DNA from: Beijerinckia sp. 28-YEA-48
GTDB taxonomy: Bacteria > Pseudomonadota > Alphaproteobacteria > Rhizobiales > Beijerinckiaceae
NCBI RefSeq assembly: GCF_900104955.1
Contig: NZ_FNSI01000001.1
Coordinates: forward strand, 4,188,001-4,252,000
Direction: 5' to 3'
DNA: 64,000 nt
In this document: positions 17,908-25,523 of the stretch, one piece after another
How the letters are laid out: each line of letters opens with the position of its first letter
How positions within the stretch are numbered: position 1 is the first letter of the stretch
Notes under the pieces: model-generated
Told to the model about the DNA's origin: nothing
Databases searched by the model: none
Seen by the model: only the letters and a program-made list of their open reading frames with translations
Program-made: the position numbers and the translations under genes

Positions 17908-18576
17908 TTACGTCTTCAGCTGGCCGAAGCTGAAGCGATGAAAGACGCAGGGACCATGAGTCGCGATCGCCTCGCGATGCTGCTTGGTGGGATAGCCGAC
18001 GTGAGCGGCGAAACCATATTGCGGATGCCATTCGCCCATGCGCTGCATCAACCGGTCGCGTGTCACCTTGGCGATCACCGAAGCGGCGGCGATGGACAAT
18101 GAAATGGCATCGCCCTTGATCAGGGTCGACGCTTCGCAGCGCAGGTCCTTGGGGCAATCATTGCCATCGATCAAAGCGAAAGCCGGCGCCACCGACAAAG
18201 CCGCGAGCGCGCGGCGCATGGCCATATGGGTCGCTTGACGAATATTGATCGTGTCGATCTCCGCCGCCGAAGCCATGCCGATGCCCACGGCAATGGCGCT
18301 CTGCATCACCAGATCGAAGGCCTCCTGCCGCTCCGCCGCATCGAGTTGCTTGGAATCGGTGACGCCGCCCGGCAGGTGGTTGGGATCGAGGATCACGGCG
18401 GCGGCCACCACCGGGCCGCACAGGGGACCTCGCCCGACCTCGTCGACACCGGCGACAAAGCGCAGCCCGCGTGCCAGCAGGGCGCGTTCATGGTTAAAGT
18501 GAGGAGCGTCGGGTATGCTATTCTCGGCCGGCGCCAGATCCATATCTTTCGCGAGGGCTTGCGACCGATAAACCAT
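17908..18576 (-). CDS. rnhB: ribonuclease HII
   Basis: This 222-residue enzyme cleaves RNA in RNA-DNA hybrids and removes misincorporated ribonucleotides. The acidic active-site residues are visible in VAGVDEVGRGPLCGPV, in ALIDGNDCP and in SIAAASVIAKVTRD; the C-terminal YGFAAHVGYPTKQH block is also diagnostic. The start at 18576 and an ATG at 18543 are both possible; the second follows GCGAAAGAT and gives a length nearer the family average. It lies upstream of ccrM with 220 bp between them, where the ccrM promoter is expected. Confidence 0.93.
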   Translation of the reverse strand: MVYRSQALAKDMDLAPAENSIPDAPHFNHERALLARGLRFVAGVDEVGRGPLCGPVVAAAVILDPNHLPGGVTDSKQLDAAERQEAFDLVMQSAIAVGIGMASAAEIDTINIRQATHMAMRRALAALSVAPAFALIDGNDCPKDLRCEASTLIKGDAISLSIAAASVIAKVTRDRLMQRMGEWHPQYGFAAHVGYPTKQHREAIATHGPCVFHRFSFGQLKT

Positions 18577-18676
18577 AGAGAACGTTCTTTGCTTCAGCTG
18601 AGCCGCGGCGATTGTGCAGGCGGCCCCGCTTCATTAAAAATCCCTTAATGGATATAGCAGGACTTGGGAGCAGACC

Positions 18677-19189
18677 ATGAGCGACACGCCTATGACTGTG
18701 GACAAGGAAGGCCAGAAACTGCCCAGCGGGGCCAGCTTCGACCTGGCGAAAGCTTCGGCGGCCGCCGCAGCCGACAGCGATGCCGAGCGCAACAGTGTTT
18801 TCGCCAGCCTCGTCAGTGGCGACGCGGATATTGTCGGCCTGGTCGCTTATTCCATCTACAAGCAAAACAAGCACGATTGGCTGGTGTCATTCTCCCGGAT
18901 CAAGAGCCGTGAGCCCGACGAGGGCGAACTCTCGGCCTATATCATCGGCGAATCGACGCCGCGCCGGCTCGCCACCTATCGCCATTTGGCGCAGGCGACG
19001 CTCGACGGGCGCGGCCCGGAAGTGAGCACCGGCGTCGGCGGCCAGAGCTACGCGCAGCAGGGCCTCGGCAAGGCGCGCAATGGCCGATCCGCCCCCGGCA
19101 GCATGCCACCGACACTGTGGATCGGCCTCACCGTCGTGGTGCTGATCCTCGCCTATCTCGCGGCGCGCGCCGGCTGGATCAAGGTCTGA
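18677..19189 (+). CDS. conserved hypothetical protein with C-terminal membrane anchor
   Basis: This 170-residue protein begins after a GGAG site. Residues 1-45 are Ala/Asp/Ser-rich and probably flexible. The core has a distinctive VGLVAYSIYKQNKHDWLVSF segment followed by a charged helix; residues 100-140 are a Gly/Ser/Pro linker. One hydrophobic helix (about 144-163, LWIGLTVVVLILAYLAARAG) ends two to six residues from the C-terminus, which suggests a tail-anchored inner-membrane protein with the rest in the cytoplasm. I do not recognise a named family. It diverges from rnhB across 100 bp and converges with the beta-lactamase gene. Confidence 0.7.
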   Translation: MSDTPMTVDKEGQKLPSGASFDLAKASAAAAADSDAERNSVFASLVSGDADIVGLVAYSIYKQNKHDWLVSFSRIKSREPDEGELSAYIIGESTPRRLATYRHLAQATLDGRGPEVSTGVGGQSYAQQGLGKARNGRSAPGSMPPTLWIGLTVVVLILAYLAARAGWIKV

Positions 19190-19192
19190 CTT

Positions 19193-20086
19193 TTAAGCTG
19201 TCGCGATGGCGCGCGCGACAGCGGCCATGGTGGCGTTGCGTTCATCCGACGTCGCCTTGCTGCCGGTCAGATAAGCGCTGACGATGATCGGCTTGCGGTG
19301 CGGTGGCCAAAACAGCCCAATGTCATTGGTCGTGCCATAACCGCCGGTGCCGGTCTTGTCGCCGACGCGCCAATCCTTCGGCACACCCGCGCGCAGGCGC
19401 GTATCACCCGTCTTGTTGCCGACGAGCCACGCGATGAGCTGTGTCTTGGAGGCTTCCGACAATACGTCGCCCAGAACGAGTTTCTGAATCGTTTCCGTCA
19501 TGACTTGCGGGCTGGTGGTGTCGCGCTTGTCGCCAGGCCTGGCATCGCTCATCGCCGTTTCGAATCGATCGAGCCGCAGGACTTTATCGCCGATGGAACG
19601 GGCGAAGGCCGTCATGCCTTGCGGGCCGCCCAGTGTCGCCAGGATGAGATTGGCCGCGGCATTGTCCGACAGGGTCGTCGTCGCTTCGCATAATTCAGCG
19701 AGCGTCATGCCAGTATCGCCGACGTGTTTCTCGGTCGCCGGCGAATTGGAAATAATATCGGTGGCAGCAATATGAATGCGCCGATCAAGCGTTTCCTTGC
19801 CCTGGTCGACGCGCTTCAACACCGCCGCTGCGAGAACCAGTTTGAACGTGCTGCACATGGGGAAGCGTTCGTTCTGTCGACAGCCCGCATGCAGACCGCT
19901 CTGCGTGTCCAGCACAAAAACGCCGAGACGGCCACCGCTGTCGCGTTCGATCTGCCGGAACGCGGCGTCAAGCTTGCTCGACCATGCCTGATGAGGCTGC
20001 GCGAAAACAGGTGTCGCAACCGCAAGTACCGCTGCTGATGGAAACGCCTGTGTGAAACCGCGTCTCGTCATCATCCCCATCGACAT
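19193..20086 (-). CDS. class A beta-lactamase
   Basis: This 297-residue serine beta-lactamase hydrolyses beta-lactam antibiotics in the periplasm. All catalytic motifs are present: Ser79-Thr-Phe-Lys82 (Ambler 70-73), SDN at 140-142 (130-132), Glu176 (166) in DRFETAMSDA, and KTG at 244-246 (234-236) followed by Thr. The N-terminus MTRRGFTQAF with a hydrophobic stretch fits a Tat signal. Three positions are unusual: Ser180 replaces the common Asn170, Asn114 stands where Tyr105 is usual, and Cys78 (Ambler 69) is present without Cys238. The spectrum cannot be predicted from this. It is chromosomal in context with no mobile element near; a large hairpin lies upstream. Confidence 0.93.
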   Translation of the reverse strand: MSMGMMTRRGFTQAFPSAAVLAVATPVFAQPHQAWSSKLDAAFRQIERDSGGRLGVFVLDTQSGLHAGCRQNERFPMCSTFKLVLAAAVLKRVDQGKETLDRRIHIAATDIISNSPATEKHVGDTGMTLAELCEATTTLSDNAAANLILATLGGPQGMTAFARSIGDKVLRLDRFETAMSDARPGDKRDTTSPQVMTETIQKLVLGDVLSEASKTQLIAWLVGNKTGDTRLRAGVPKDWRVGDKTGTGGYGTTNDIGLFWPPHRKPIIVSAYLTGSKATSDERNATMAAVARAIATA

Positions 20087-20111
20087 ATATTCCGCTCCAG
20101 TGATTTCAGGT

Positions 20112-20149
20112 GATCACATCAGATGCGTAGCCACGCATCTGATGTGATC
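20112..20149. repeat. perfect 17-bp inverted repeat upstream of the beta-lactamase gene
   Basis: GATCACATCAGATGCGT (20112-20128) pairs perfectly with ACGCATCTGATGTGATC (20133-20149), loop AGCC. It lies 26 bp upstream of the beta-lactamase start and 55 bp past the stop of the radical SAM gene. There is no T-run on either strand. It could end radical SAM transcripts, or act as an operator or leader hairpin for the lactamase. Confidence 0.65.
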
Positions 20150-20203
20150 TCTTGGGCACGGATTGCGGCTAGAAAATGCCGGATGCGGGTCGAGATACGG
20201 GCT

Positions 20204-21433
20204 TTATAGCAGCATCAACTGTTCCGCCCCGCGCAGGGGCGGCTTGAACAGGTCGCAGCGCAATTTGACGCGCGAGACGTTGAGCCCGACTTTGGCGGCG
20301 GCGACTTCGAAGCGACGGCCGGTGAGCCAAGCATAAGCGCCGGTGCCCTTCATGCGTTGGCCAAAGGTCGAATCATAAGCCTTGCCGCCGCGCATGCTGC
20401 GCACCAGCGACATCACATGGCGATATTTCGCTGGGAAATGCGTCAACAGCCACTCACTGAAAATATTCTCCACCTCGAGCGGCAGGCGCAGCATGACATA
20501 ACCGGCACTCTGCGCGCCGGCAGCCTGCACACGACCAAGAATGGCTTCGATCTCATGATCGTTGATGGCAGGAATGATCGGCGCGACCAACGCCGCCGTC
20601 GGAATGCCGGCCTCGCTGAGTTCTTGCAGGGCATCGAGGCGCTTCTGCGGCTGCGCGGCGCGCGGTTCCATCAAACGCGACAACTTGCCGTCGAGCGAGG
20701 TGACCGAAATGGCAACCTTAGCGAGCCCCTTCGCGGCCATGGGCGCCAGAATATCGATGTCGCGTGTGACCAGCGCGGACTTGGTGACGATGCCGACGGG
20801 ATGATTGGCCCGCGACAGCACTTCGAGAATAGCGCGCATATTACGATGCTGCCGTTCGATCGGCTGATAGGGATCGGTGTTGGTGCCGATGGCGATGGTC
20901 TTGGGCTGATAGCCCGGCGCCGAGAGTTCGCGCTCCAACACTTGCGCCACCCCATCCTTGACGAAAAGACGCGTCTCGAAGTCGAGGCCCGGCGACAGCC
21001 CCATATAGGCGTGGGTGGGACGAGCGAAGCAATAGACGCAGCCATGCTCGCAGCCGCGATAGGGATTGATCGAACGGTCGAAGGACAGATCGGGAGAATC
21101 GTTGCGGGTGATGACCGTGCGCGGCTTCTCGTAGGAAATCTGGGTGCGGAACGCCTCCAGCGAGCCGAGACTGTCCCAGCCGTCATCCTCATCGACCCGC
21201 GCATGTGGCTCGTAGCGGCCGCTGGCATTGGTCAGCGCACCGCGGCCACGGCGGCGCTCTTCCGCCACGACGGTTTCGACACTTTCGGCGGCGGCGGGCG
21301 CGCTCTCGATAGCTATATTGTTAAGTTCATAGCCCGGCCTTGGGACCGGCTTCACATTTTGGGACGGTTTCCGCTGGGACGGTTTCTGGGGAACCGGCGC
21401 GATCGACCGCGTTCCGGCATCGGCGCTCAACAT
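20204..21433 (-). CDS. PA0069-type radical SAM protein (spore photoproduct lyase-like)
   Basis: This 409-residue protein has the radical SAM cluster motif C-x3-C-x2-C at Cys128, Cys132 and Cys135 (GCEHGCVYCFARPTHAY). The surrounding sequence matches the PA0069/SplB-like group, which is suspected of DNA-lesion repair but not proven. The first 60 residues are a basic, low-complexity lead. The start at 21433 is chosen because a LexA box lies only 32 bp upstream, so the longer frame would put the operator inside the gene. This suggests SOS induction, in line with a DNA-damage role. Confidence 0.9.
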   Translation of the reverse strand: MLSADAGTRSIAPVPQKPSQRKPSQNVKPVPRPGYELNNIAIESAPAAAESVETVVAEERRRGRGALTNASGRYEPHARVDEDDGWDSLGSLEAFRTQISYEKPRTVITRNDSPDLSFDRSINPYRGCEHGCVYCFARPTHAYMGLSPGLDFETRLFVKDGVAQVLERELSAPGYQPKTIAIGTNTDPYQPIERQHRNMRAILEVLSRANHPVGIVTKSALVTRDIDILAPMAAKGLAKVAISVTSLDGKLSRLMEPRAAQPQKRLDALQELSEAGIPTAALVAPIIPAINDHEIEAILGRVQAAGAQSAGYVMLRLPLEVENIFSEWLLTHFPAKYRHVMSLVRSMRGGKAYDSTFGQRMKGTGAYAWLTGRRFEVAAAKVGLNVSRVKLRCDLFKPPLRGAEQLMLL

Positions 21434-21464
21434 ACTCAGACTCCGCGATTCGACGTCCCCGCAA

Positions 21465-21479
21465 GAACAAATAGAGAAC
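21465..21479 (-). promoter_or_regulatory. LexA box (alphaproteobacterial direct-repeat type)
   Basis: GAAC (21465-21468), seven bases, GAAC (21476-21479); read on the minus strand this is GTTC-N7-GTTC, the known LexA site of Alphaproteobacteria. It lies 32-46 bp upstream of the radical SAM start codon and about 84 bp from the divergent gene at 21563. Confidence 0.8.
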
Positions 21480-21562
21480 ATTTGGATTCGCGTCAACGAG
21501 GCTGTGGACAATCTTGTTGAGGAACCGGATTATTGCACTGCGATCTGACACCTAGGGACCGT

Positions 21563-22162
21563 ATGTTTTCTGTCATCGTTACGACATGCGATCCGGCTGT
21601 TCATGGTTCGGCCTCACCAGAAGCCGTGGCCCGAACCCTCGCGGCCCTGGTTCCGGGTGCCATTTCAGGCGCCGTCCGCGACGTCATCATGACGGGCGCG
21701 GAATGGCCGGCCGGCCCCAATGCCTCCGGGGAGCAAGACCGGAAGGATCAAAATCTCAAGGATCTGGCGCGCATCGCCGACCATGCCGGATGTGAATTTA
21801 TCGTGACCGGAAAATGGCTGGACGGCGTGAAAGACGCGTTGAAAATAGCCCGCGAACCGCGCGTACTCGCCCTCCAGGCGGGCTATGCGCCGGAGAGCGG
21901 TTTTTATGATGAATTGTCGGACATGGCCTGGGGCGCAACGTTACACCCGACCCGTTTGCTGGAACGGCCCACATCGGCGCTGCATCGCGCCCTGCCATTT
22001 CTGGCGCCGCTGGCCGGAATCGTGGCAGAACGGGATAGGCTAATTCAGGCAAGCGGATCGAATTTCAGCTCATCAGATTTCAAAACATTAAGTTTTAGAA
22101 CCTGGGCGCGGCAGGTAAGACCAATGCGGACCATGCGCACCAGGGCACGGCGTGTCGACTAA
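21563..22162 (+). CDS. glycosyltransferase family 2-like protein, degenerate
   Basis: This 199-residue protein starts FSVIVTTCDP, then VARTLAALVPGAISGAVRDVI and LARIADHAGCEFIV, which resembles the nucleotide-binding half of GT2 glycosyltransferases. However, the expected D-G-G-S-x-D segment is replaced by MTGAEWPAGPNAS, and no clear DxD motif remains, so catalysis is doubtful. The C-terminal part (PTRLLERPTSALHRALPFLAPLAGIVAERDRLIQ) also resembles short rhizobial GT2-like proteins. It diverges from the radical SAM gene and is followed by a secreted protein gene 13 bp on. The function is unknown. Confidence 0.6.
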   Translation: MFSVIVTTCDPAVHGSASPEAVARTLAALVPGAISGAVRDVIMTGAEWPAGPNASGEQDRKDQNLKDLARIADHAGCEFIVTGKWLDGVKDALKIAREPRVLALQAGYAPESGFYDELSDMAWGATLHPTRLLERPTSALHRALPFLAPLAGIVAERDRLIQASGSNFSSSDFKTLSFRTWARQVRPMRTMRTRARRVD

Positions 22163-22175
22163 GAACGGGGGAACT

Positions 22176-22652
22176 ATGTCGCCGAAGCTTATCCTCACTG
22201 CTGCCATCTGTGCCGCATTGTTTGCCGGCGGCTCTTTGTCGGCTGGCAGCGTCCTCGCACAGGGCTCTCCCAAGCCGCAGCCCGCGGCCTCCCCCGCAAA
22301 ACCTGCTGGTGCGCCGGCGGCGGCAAGTACGCCGATTGCGAGCGCGCAAATTGAGTGTCCGGTCAAAGGCGACGCGGTCGAGAAGGCCGTGCTGGCAGCG
22401 CCGACCTGCAACCAGTCGGTTCGCCTGCTGAAGGCCTGCGCTTTCGGCGCGACATCCGATGTGCAGCTGGCACAGAAGGTCATCAACAAATGCGAGACGC
22501 GTTTCGGGCGCCGCATCAGCAAGCAGCGCTATCGCGCCTATCGCGCCGCCCAGGCGCGCTGCGACGCGCAGGGCACGATGTATCAGTCGCTCGCCGCGAT
22601 CTGCCGGGCCGAGGCCGCCGCCAGAACCGCGCGGGTGGCGCGTCGGCGCTAG
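22176..22652 (+). CDS. secreted cysteine-containing hypothetical protein
   Basis: This 158-residue protein has a signal peptide (MSPKLILTAAICAALFAGG to VLAQG) and a Pro/Ala-rich linker (about residues 30-55). The mature domain is small and basic, with cysteines in IECPVKG, APTCNQS, LKACAFG, INKCETR, QARCDAQ and AAICRAE; three disulfides are possible. The ATG at 22176 follows GGGGGAAC. I recognise no named family. It lies 13 bp after the GT2-like gene, so they are probably one transcript, and converges with moaB. Confidence 0.7.
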   Translation: MSPKLILTAAICAALFAGGSLSAGSVLAQGSPKPQPAASPAKPAGAPAAASTPIASAQIECPVKGDAVEKAVLAAPTCNQSVRLLKACAFGATSDVQLAQKVINKCETRFGRRISKQRYRAYRAAQARCDAQGTMYQSLAAICRAEAAARTARVARRR

Positions 22653-22667
22653 CTAGCTCTTGTCCAA

Positions 22668-23216
22668 TTAGCTCTTGCCGCGCCGCAGATGCTCATCAAG
22701 ACGCGGCATGATCTCGACGAAATTGCACGGCATGTAGCGATAATCGAGCTGATGCACGAGAATGCCGTCCCAGGCATCCTTACAGGCGCCGGGTGAACCC
22801 GGCAGCACGAAGATGAAGGTCGCCCCAGCGACGCCAGCCGTCGCGCGGGACTGCACCGTGGACGTGCCGATCTTGTCGTAGGAAATGCGATGGAAGACGG
22901 CGGAGAAACCGTCCATCCGCTTTTCGAACAGCGGCTCAAGCGCCTCCGGCGTGACATCGCGGCCGGTGAAGCCGGTGCCGCCGGTGCTGATCACCACATC
23001 GATGGCGGGATTAGCGATCCAGCCGCGCACGCGGGCGCGAATCGCCTCGATATCGTCTGGCACGATGGCTCGATCGGCGAGGTCATGACCGGCCTGGGCG
23101 ATGCGCGCGACCAGCGTGTCGCCGGACTTGTCGTCAGCCAAACCACGGGTGTCTGACACCGTCAGCACCGCGATATTCAGCGCAACGAAAGCCCGCTTGT
23201 CATCAAGGCCTGGCAT
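22668..23216 (-). CDS. moaB: molybdenum cofactor biosynthesis protein B
   Basis: This 182-residue protein is of the MoaB/MogA fold, which adenylylates molybdopterin or supports that step in molybdenum cofactor synthesis. The diagnostic motif ISTGGTGFTGRDVTPEAL is present, preceded by LTVSDTRGLADDKSGD; FVLPGSPGACKDAWDGIL closes the active site. The start at 23216 (MPGLDDKRAF) is chosen over a longer frame that would run into the neighbouring peptidase gene. It lies downstream of the zinc peptidase gene (10 bp gap), so the two form an operon. Confidence 0.92.
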   Translation of the reverse strand: MPGLDDKRAFVALNIAVLTVSDTRGLADDKSGDTLVARIAQAGHDLADRAIVPDDIEAIRARVRGWIANPAIDVVISTGGTGFTGRDVTPEALEPLFEKRMDGFSAVFHRISYDKIGTSTVQSRATAGVAGATFIFVLPGSPGACKDAWDGILVHQLDYRYMPCNFVEIMPRLDEHLRRGKS

Positions 23217-23226
23217 GGCAGCACTC

Positions 23227-24135
23227 TTAACGGGCGAACGTGTTGCAGGCGTCGACCGAACCGCTTTGCAGGCCGTTCTGCAACCAGCGCACCCGCTGTT
23301 CCGACGAGCCATGGGTGAAGCTGTCGGGCACGACGCGGCCGCGACCGGCCTGTTGCAGGCGATCATCGCCGATGGCGGTCGCCGTATTGACCGCCTTCTG
23401 CACGTCGCCGTCTTCGAGAATCTTCCACTTCTGGTTGGCGTGATAGGCCCACACGCCGGCCAGGCAGTCGGCCATCAGCTCAACACGCACCGACAGACCA
23501 TTGGCTTCCGCCTGGCTCGAGGCGCGCTGCTGCGCCTGCTGCACGCGCGGCAGAATGCCGAGCAGGTTCTCGATGTGGTGGCCCATCTCATGCGAGATGA
23601 CATAGGCATAGGCGAAGTCGCCGCCGCCACCGAGCTTGCGCTTCATGTCGTTGAAGAACGACGTGTCGAGATAAATTTTCTGATCGATGGGGCAGTAGAA
23701 CGGGCCCATCGCCGATTGCGCGGCGCCACAGGCCGAGCGCGTCTGGCCATCGAAAATCACCAAGGACGCCGGCTTGAACTGAATGTTCTTCTGCTGCGGC
23801 AGAACTTCTTTCCACACGTCCTCATTCATCGCCACGATGGACGAGACGAAGCGGCCCATCTGATCGGTCGGCGGCCCGGACTGACGCTGGGTCTGCTGCT
23901 GCGGCTGGGTATAGCCCGCGCCGGAACCAGTACGGCTGAACATTTCAGCGCCGCCGATGAGAATACGCGGATCAATGCCGACGGCCCAGCCGATCAGGCC
24001 GAGAATGAGGATGGTGCCGATGCCGAGACCGCCACCACCGCCGGGAATCGGCAGACCGAAACCGCCACCACCGCCGCCGCTATCGCCACGGCGGTCATCG
24101 ATATTGTCCGACTGGCGAAAATCTTCCCAACGCAT
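23227..24135 (-). CDS. neutral zinc metallopeptidase, YpfJ type
   Basis: This 302-residue protein is of the YpfJ/zinc_peptidase family. It starts MRWEDFRQSDNIDDRRG, the usual family opening, so the ATG at 24135 is preferred to one three codons earlier. A Gly-rich linker leads to one transmembrane helix (about 37-55, GIGTILILGLIGWAVGI). The zinc motif HEMGHH is in YVISHEMGHHIENLLG, and the third-ligand region follows in ELMADCLAGVWAY. The catalytic domain should be periplasmic. The physiological substrate is unknown. moaB follows directly on the same strand. Confidence 0.9.
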   Translation of the reverse strand: MRWEDFRQSDNIDDRRGDSGGGGGGFGLPIPGGGGGLGIGTILILGLIGWAVGIDPRILIGGAEMFSRTGSGAGYTQPQQQTQRQSGPPTDQMGRFVSSIVAMNEDVWKEVLPQQKNIQFKPASLVIFDGQTRSACGAAQSAMGPFYCPIDQKIYLDTSFFNDMKRKLGGGGDFAYAYVISHEMGHHIENLLGILPRVQQAQQRASSQAEANGLSVRVELMADCLAGVWAYHANQKWKILEDGDVQKAVNTATAIGDDRLQQAGRGRVVPDSFTHGSSEQRVRWLQNGLQSGSVDACNTFAR

Positions 24136-24286
24136 GACCGGCATCTCCAGACCGGCGGTCTGCCGGCACGTCCCCTAGAGGGACCGGCCACTATTTAACA
24201 GCCTCGCTGGCAAATTTACAGGGTCGAAAATTCGCCCGCCACATCAGAACGTTCCAGATTGGGCTCACTAAACCCAATTTGCTGGC

Positions 24287-25282
24287 TTATTCCGGCTGAA
24301 TGCCGCTCGCCTTCACCGGCGCCGCCCATTTGACGATGTCATCCTTGACGAATTGGGCGAGATAGGCCGGCGTGCGCCGCTCCGGAGCGACAATGGTCGC
24401 ACCCAGGGTTTCCAGCTTCGCCTTCACGTCCGGCGTTTCCATCGCCTTGATCATCGCCGCGTTCATCTTGTCGACGATGGCGGTCGACGTGCCCTTCGGG
24501 AAGAACAGACCGGCCCAGGTGTCGGCTTCCGTGTTCGGGAAACCGCTTTCCTTGGCGGTCGGCAGATTCGGCAGAACCGAGGAGCGCGCACCCGACAGGG
24601 TAGCGATCGCCTTCACCGTGCCGCCATCGATCTGCGGCTTGGCGGTGACGACGATCTCGCACAGATAATCAATGCGGCCGGCCGTCAGATCCTGCATCGC
24701 CGGCGCGGTGCCGCGATAGGGCACGTGCTGGATATTGACGCCGATGGCGCTGTTGAGCAGCGCGCAGCCCAGATGGGTGGCCGAGCCGGTGCCCGCCGAG
24801 CCGTAATTCATCTTAGCGGCATTGGCTTTCGCATAGGCGGCGAAATCCTTCAGCGAATCAACCGGCAGGTCCTTGCGGGTGATCAGCACCAGCGGGATTT
24901 CGGCGATGAGACCGACCGGCGCGAAATCGGTCGCGGAATTATAGAGCGGCGCCTTGTAGAGATTTTGTGAATGGGTGTGCGTGGCAATGGTGCCGAGCAG
25001 TGCGCTATAGCCATCGGGCTTGGCGCGCGCGACCGATTGGCCGCCGACCATGCCACCCGCGCCAGGCACGTTCTCGACATAGACTTGCTGGCCAAGAAGC
25101 TGCGACAGGCGCTCGGCCATGACACGGCCGAACACGTCGATCGGTCCGCCGGCAGCGGCCGCGACGACGACCTTCACCGGCTGTTGCGGCCAAGAATTCG
25201 AGGCTGCATTCGGCGCATCCTGCGCCATAACCGCCGAACCCAGCATGCATGCGGCCGCAGCCGTGGACACCATACGCTTCAT
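24287..25282 (-). CDS. Bug-family (tripartite tricarboxylate transporter) solute-binding protein
   Basis: This 331-residue protein has a signal peptide (to VMAQDA), then the Bug markers WPQQPVKVVVAAAAGGPIDVFGR, YVENVPGAGGMVGGQSVARAKPDGY, and VPYRGTAPAMQDLTAGRIDY. It binds a carboxylate-type ligand in the periplasm. It is only distantly similar to the Bug protein at 1748, so a different ligand is likely. It stands alone, with no TctA or TctB gene nearby. Three inverted repeats lie in the 240-bp region upstream, which also contains the 3' end of the peroxiredoxin transcript. Confidence 0.88.
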   Translation of the reverse strand: MKRMVSTAAAACMLGSAVMAQDAPNAASNSWPQQPVKVVVAAAAGGPIDVFGRVMAERLSQLLGQQVYVENVPGAGGMVGGQSVARAKPDGYSALLGTIATHTHSQNLYKAPLYNSATDFAPVGLIAEIPLVLITRKDLPVDSLKDFAAYAKANAAKMNYGSAGTGSATHLGCALLNSAIGVNIQHVPYRGTAPAMQDLTAGRIDYLCEIVVTAKPQIDGGTVKAIATLSGARSSVLPNLPTAKESGFPNTEADTWAGLFFPKGTSTAIVDKMNAAMIKAMETPDVKAKLETLGATIVAPERRTPAYLAQFVKDDIVKWAAPVKASGIQPE

Positions 25283-25351
25283 GAACGATTTCCTGTGATT
25301 TTTTTGATTGCTCCCGCAAGCAAGAGGCTTGCCATTGGCGCTAACCGTCCG

Positions 25352-25386
25352 TGATCCGGGCGCGCTGTCAAGTCACGCCCGGATCA
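25352..25386. promoter_or_regulatory. inverted repeat TGATCCGGGCG / CGCCCGGATCA upstream of the Bug gene
   Basis: Perfect 11-bp arms (25352-25362 and 25376-25386) separated by 13 bases lie 70 bp upstream of the Bug start codon. It may be a regulatory hairpin in the leader or an operator. Confidence 0.45.
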
Positions 25387-25432
25387 TAGATCTAAAACCA
25401 CAGCTTATAAATCGAAGCCATAGCGTTTTGCA

Positions 25433-25452
25433 GTTTGGCGGAATCGCCAAAC
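25433..25452. repeat. stem-loop GTTTGGCG / CGCCAAAC
   Basis: Perfect 8-bp arms with loop GAAT (25441-25444), between the Bug gene and the peroxiredoxin gene. No T-run follows on either strand. Confidence 0.4.
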
Positions 25453-25487
25453 GCCACAAAGACGCGTCACAACAAAGATGCTGGGCA

Positions 25488-25515
25488 AAATTGCGTTTCT
25501 ATCGAAACGCAATTT
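25488..25515. repeat. 28-bp dispersed palindrome, copy 2
   Basis: AAATTGCGTTTC and GAAACGCAATTT pair perfectly around TATC. It lies 9 bp downstream of the peroxiredoxin stop codon (minus strand). It is the same element as at 3857 and 39648. Confidence 0.7.
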
Positions 25516-25523
25516 GCTTGAGC

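Noticed and set aside
18560..18590. GAACGTTC near the rnhB start as a second LexA box
   Set aside because: The two half-sites abut with no 7-bp spacer, unlike the alphaproteobacterial site.
20357..21520. A 387-residue plus-strand open frame over the radical SAM gene
   Set aside because: It is an antisense shadow; the minus strand has the C-x3-C-x2-C motif and family-wide similarity.
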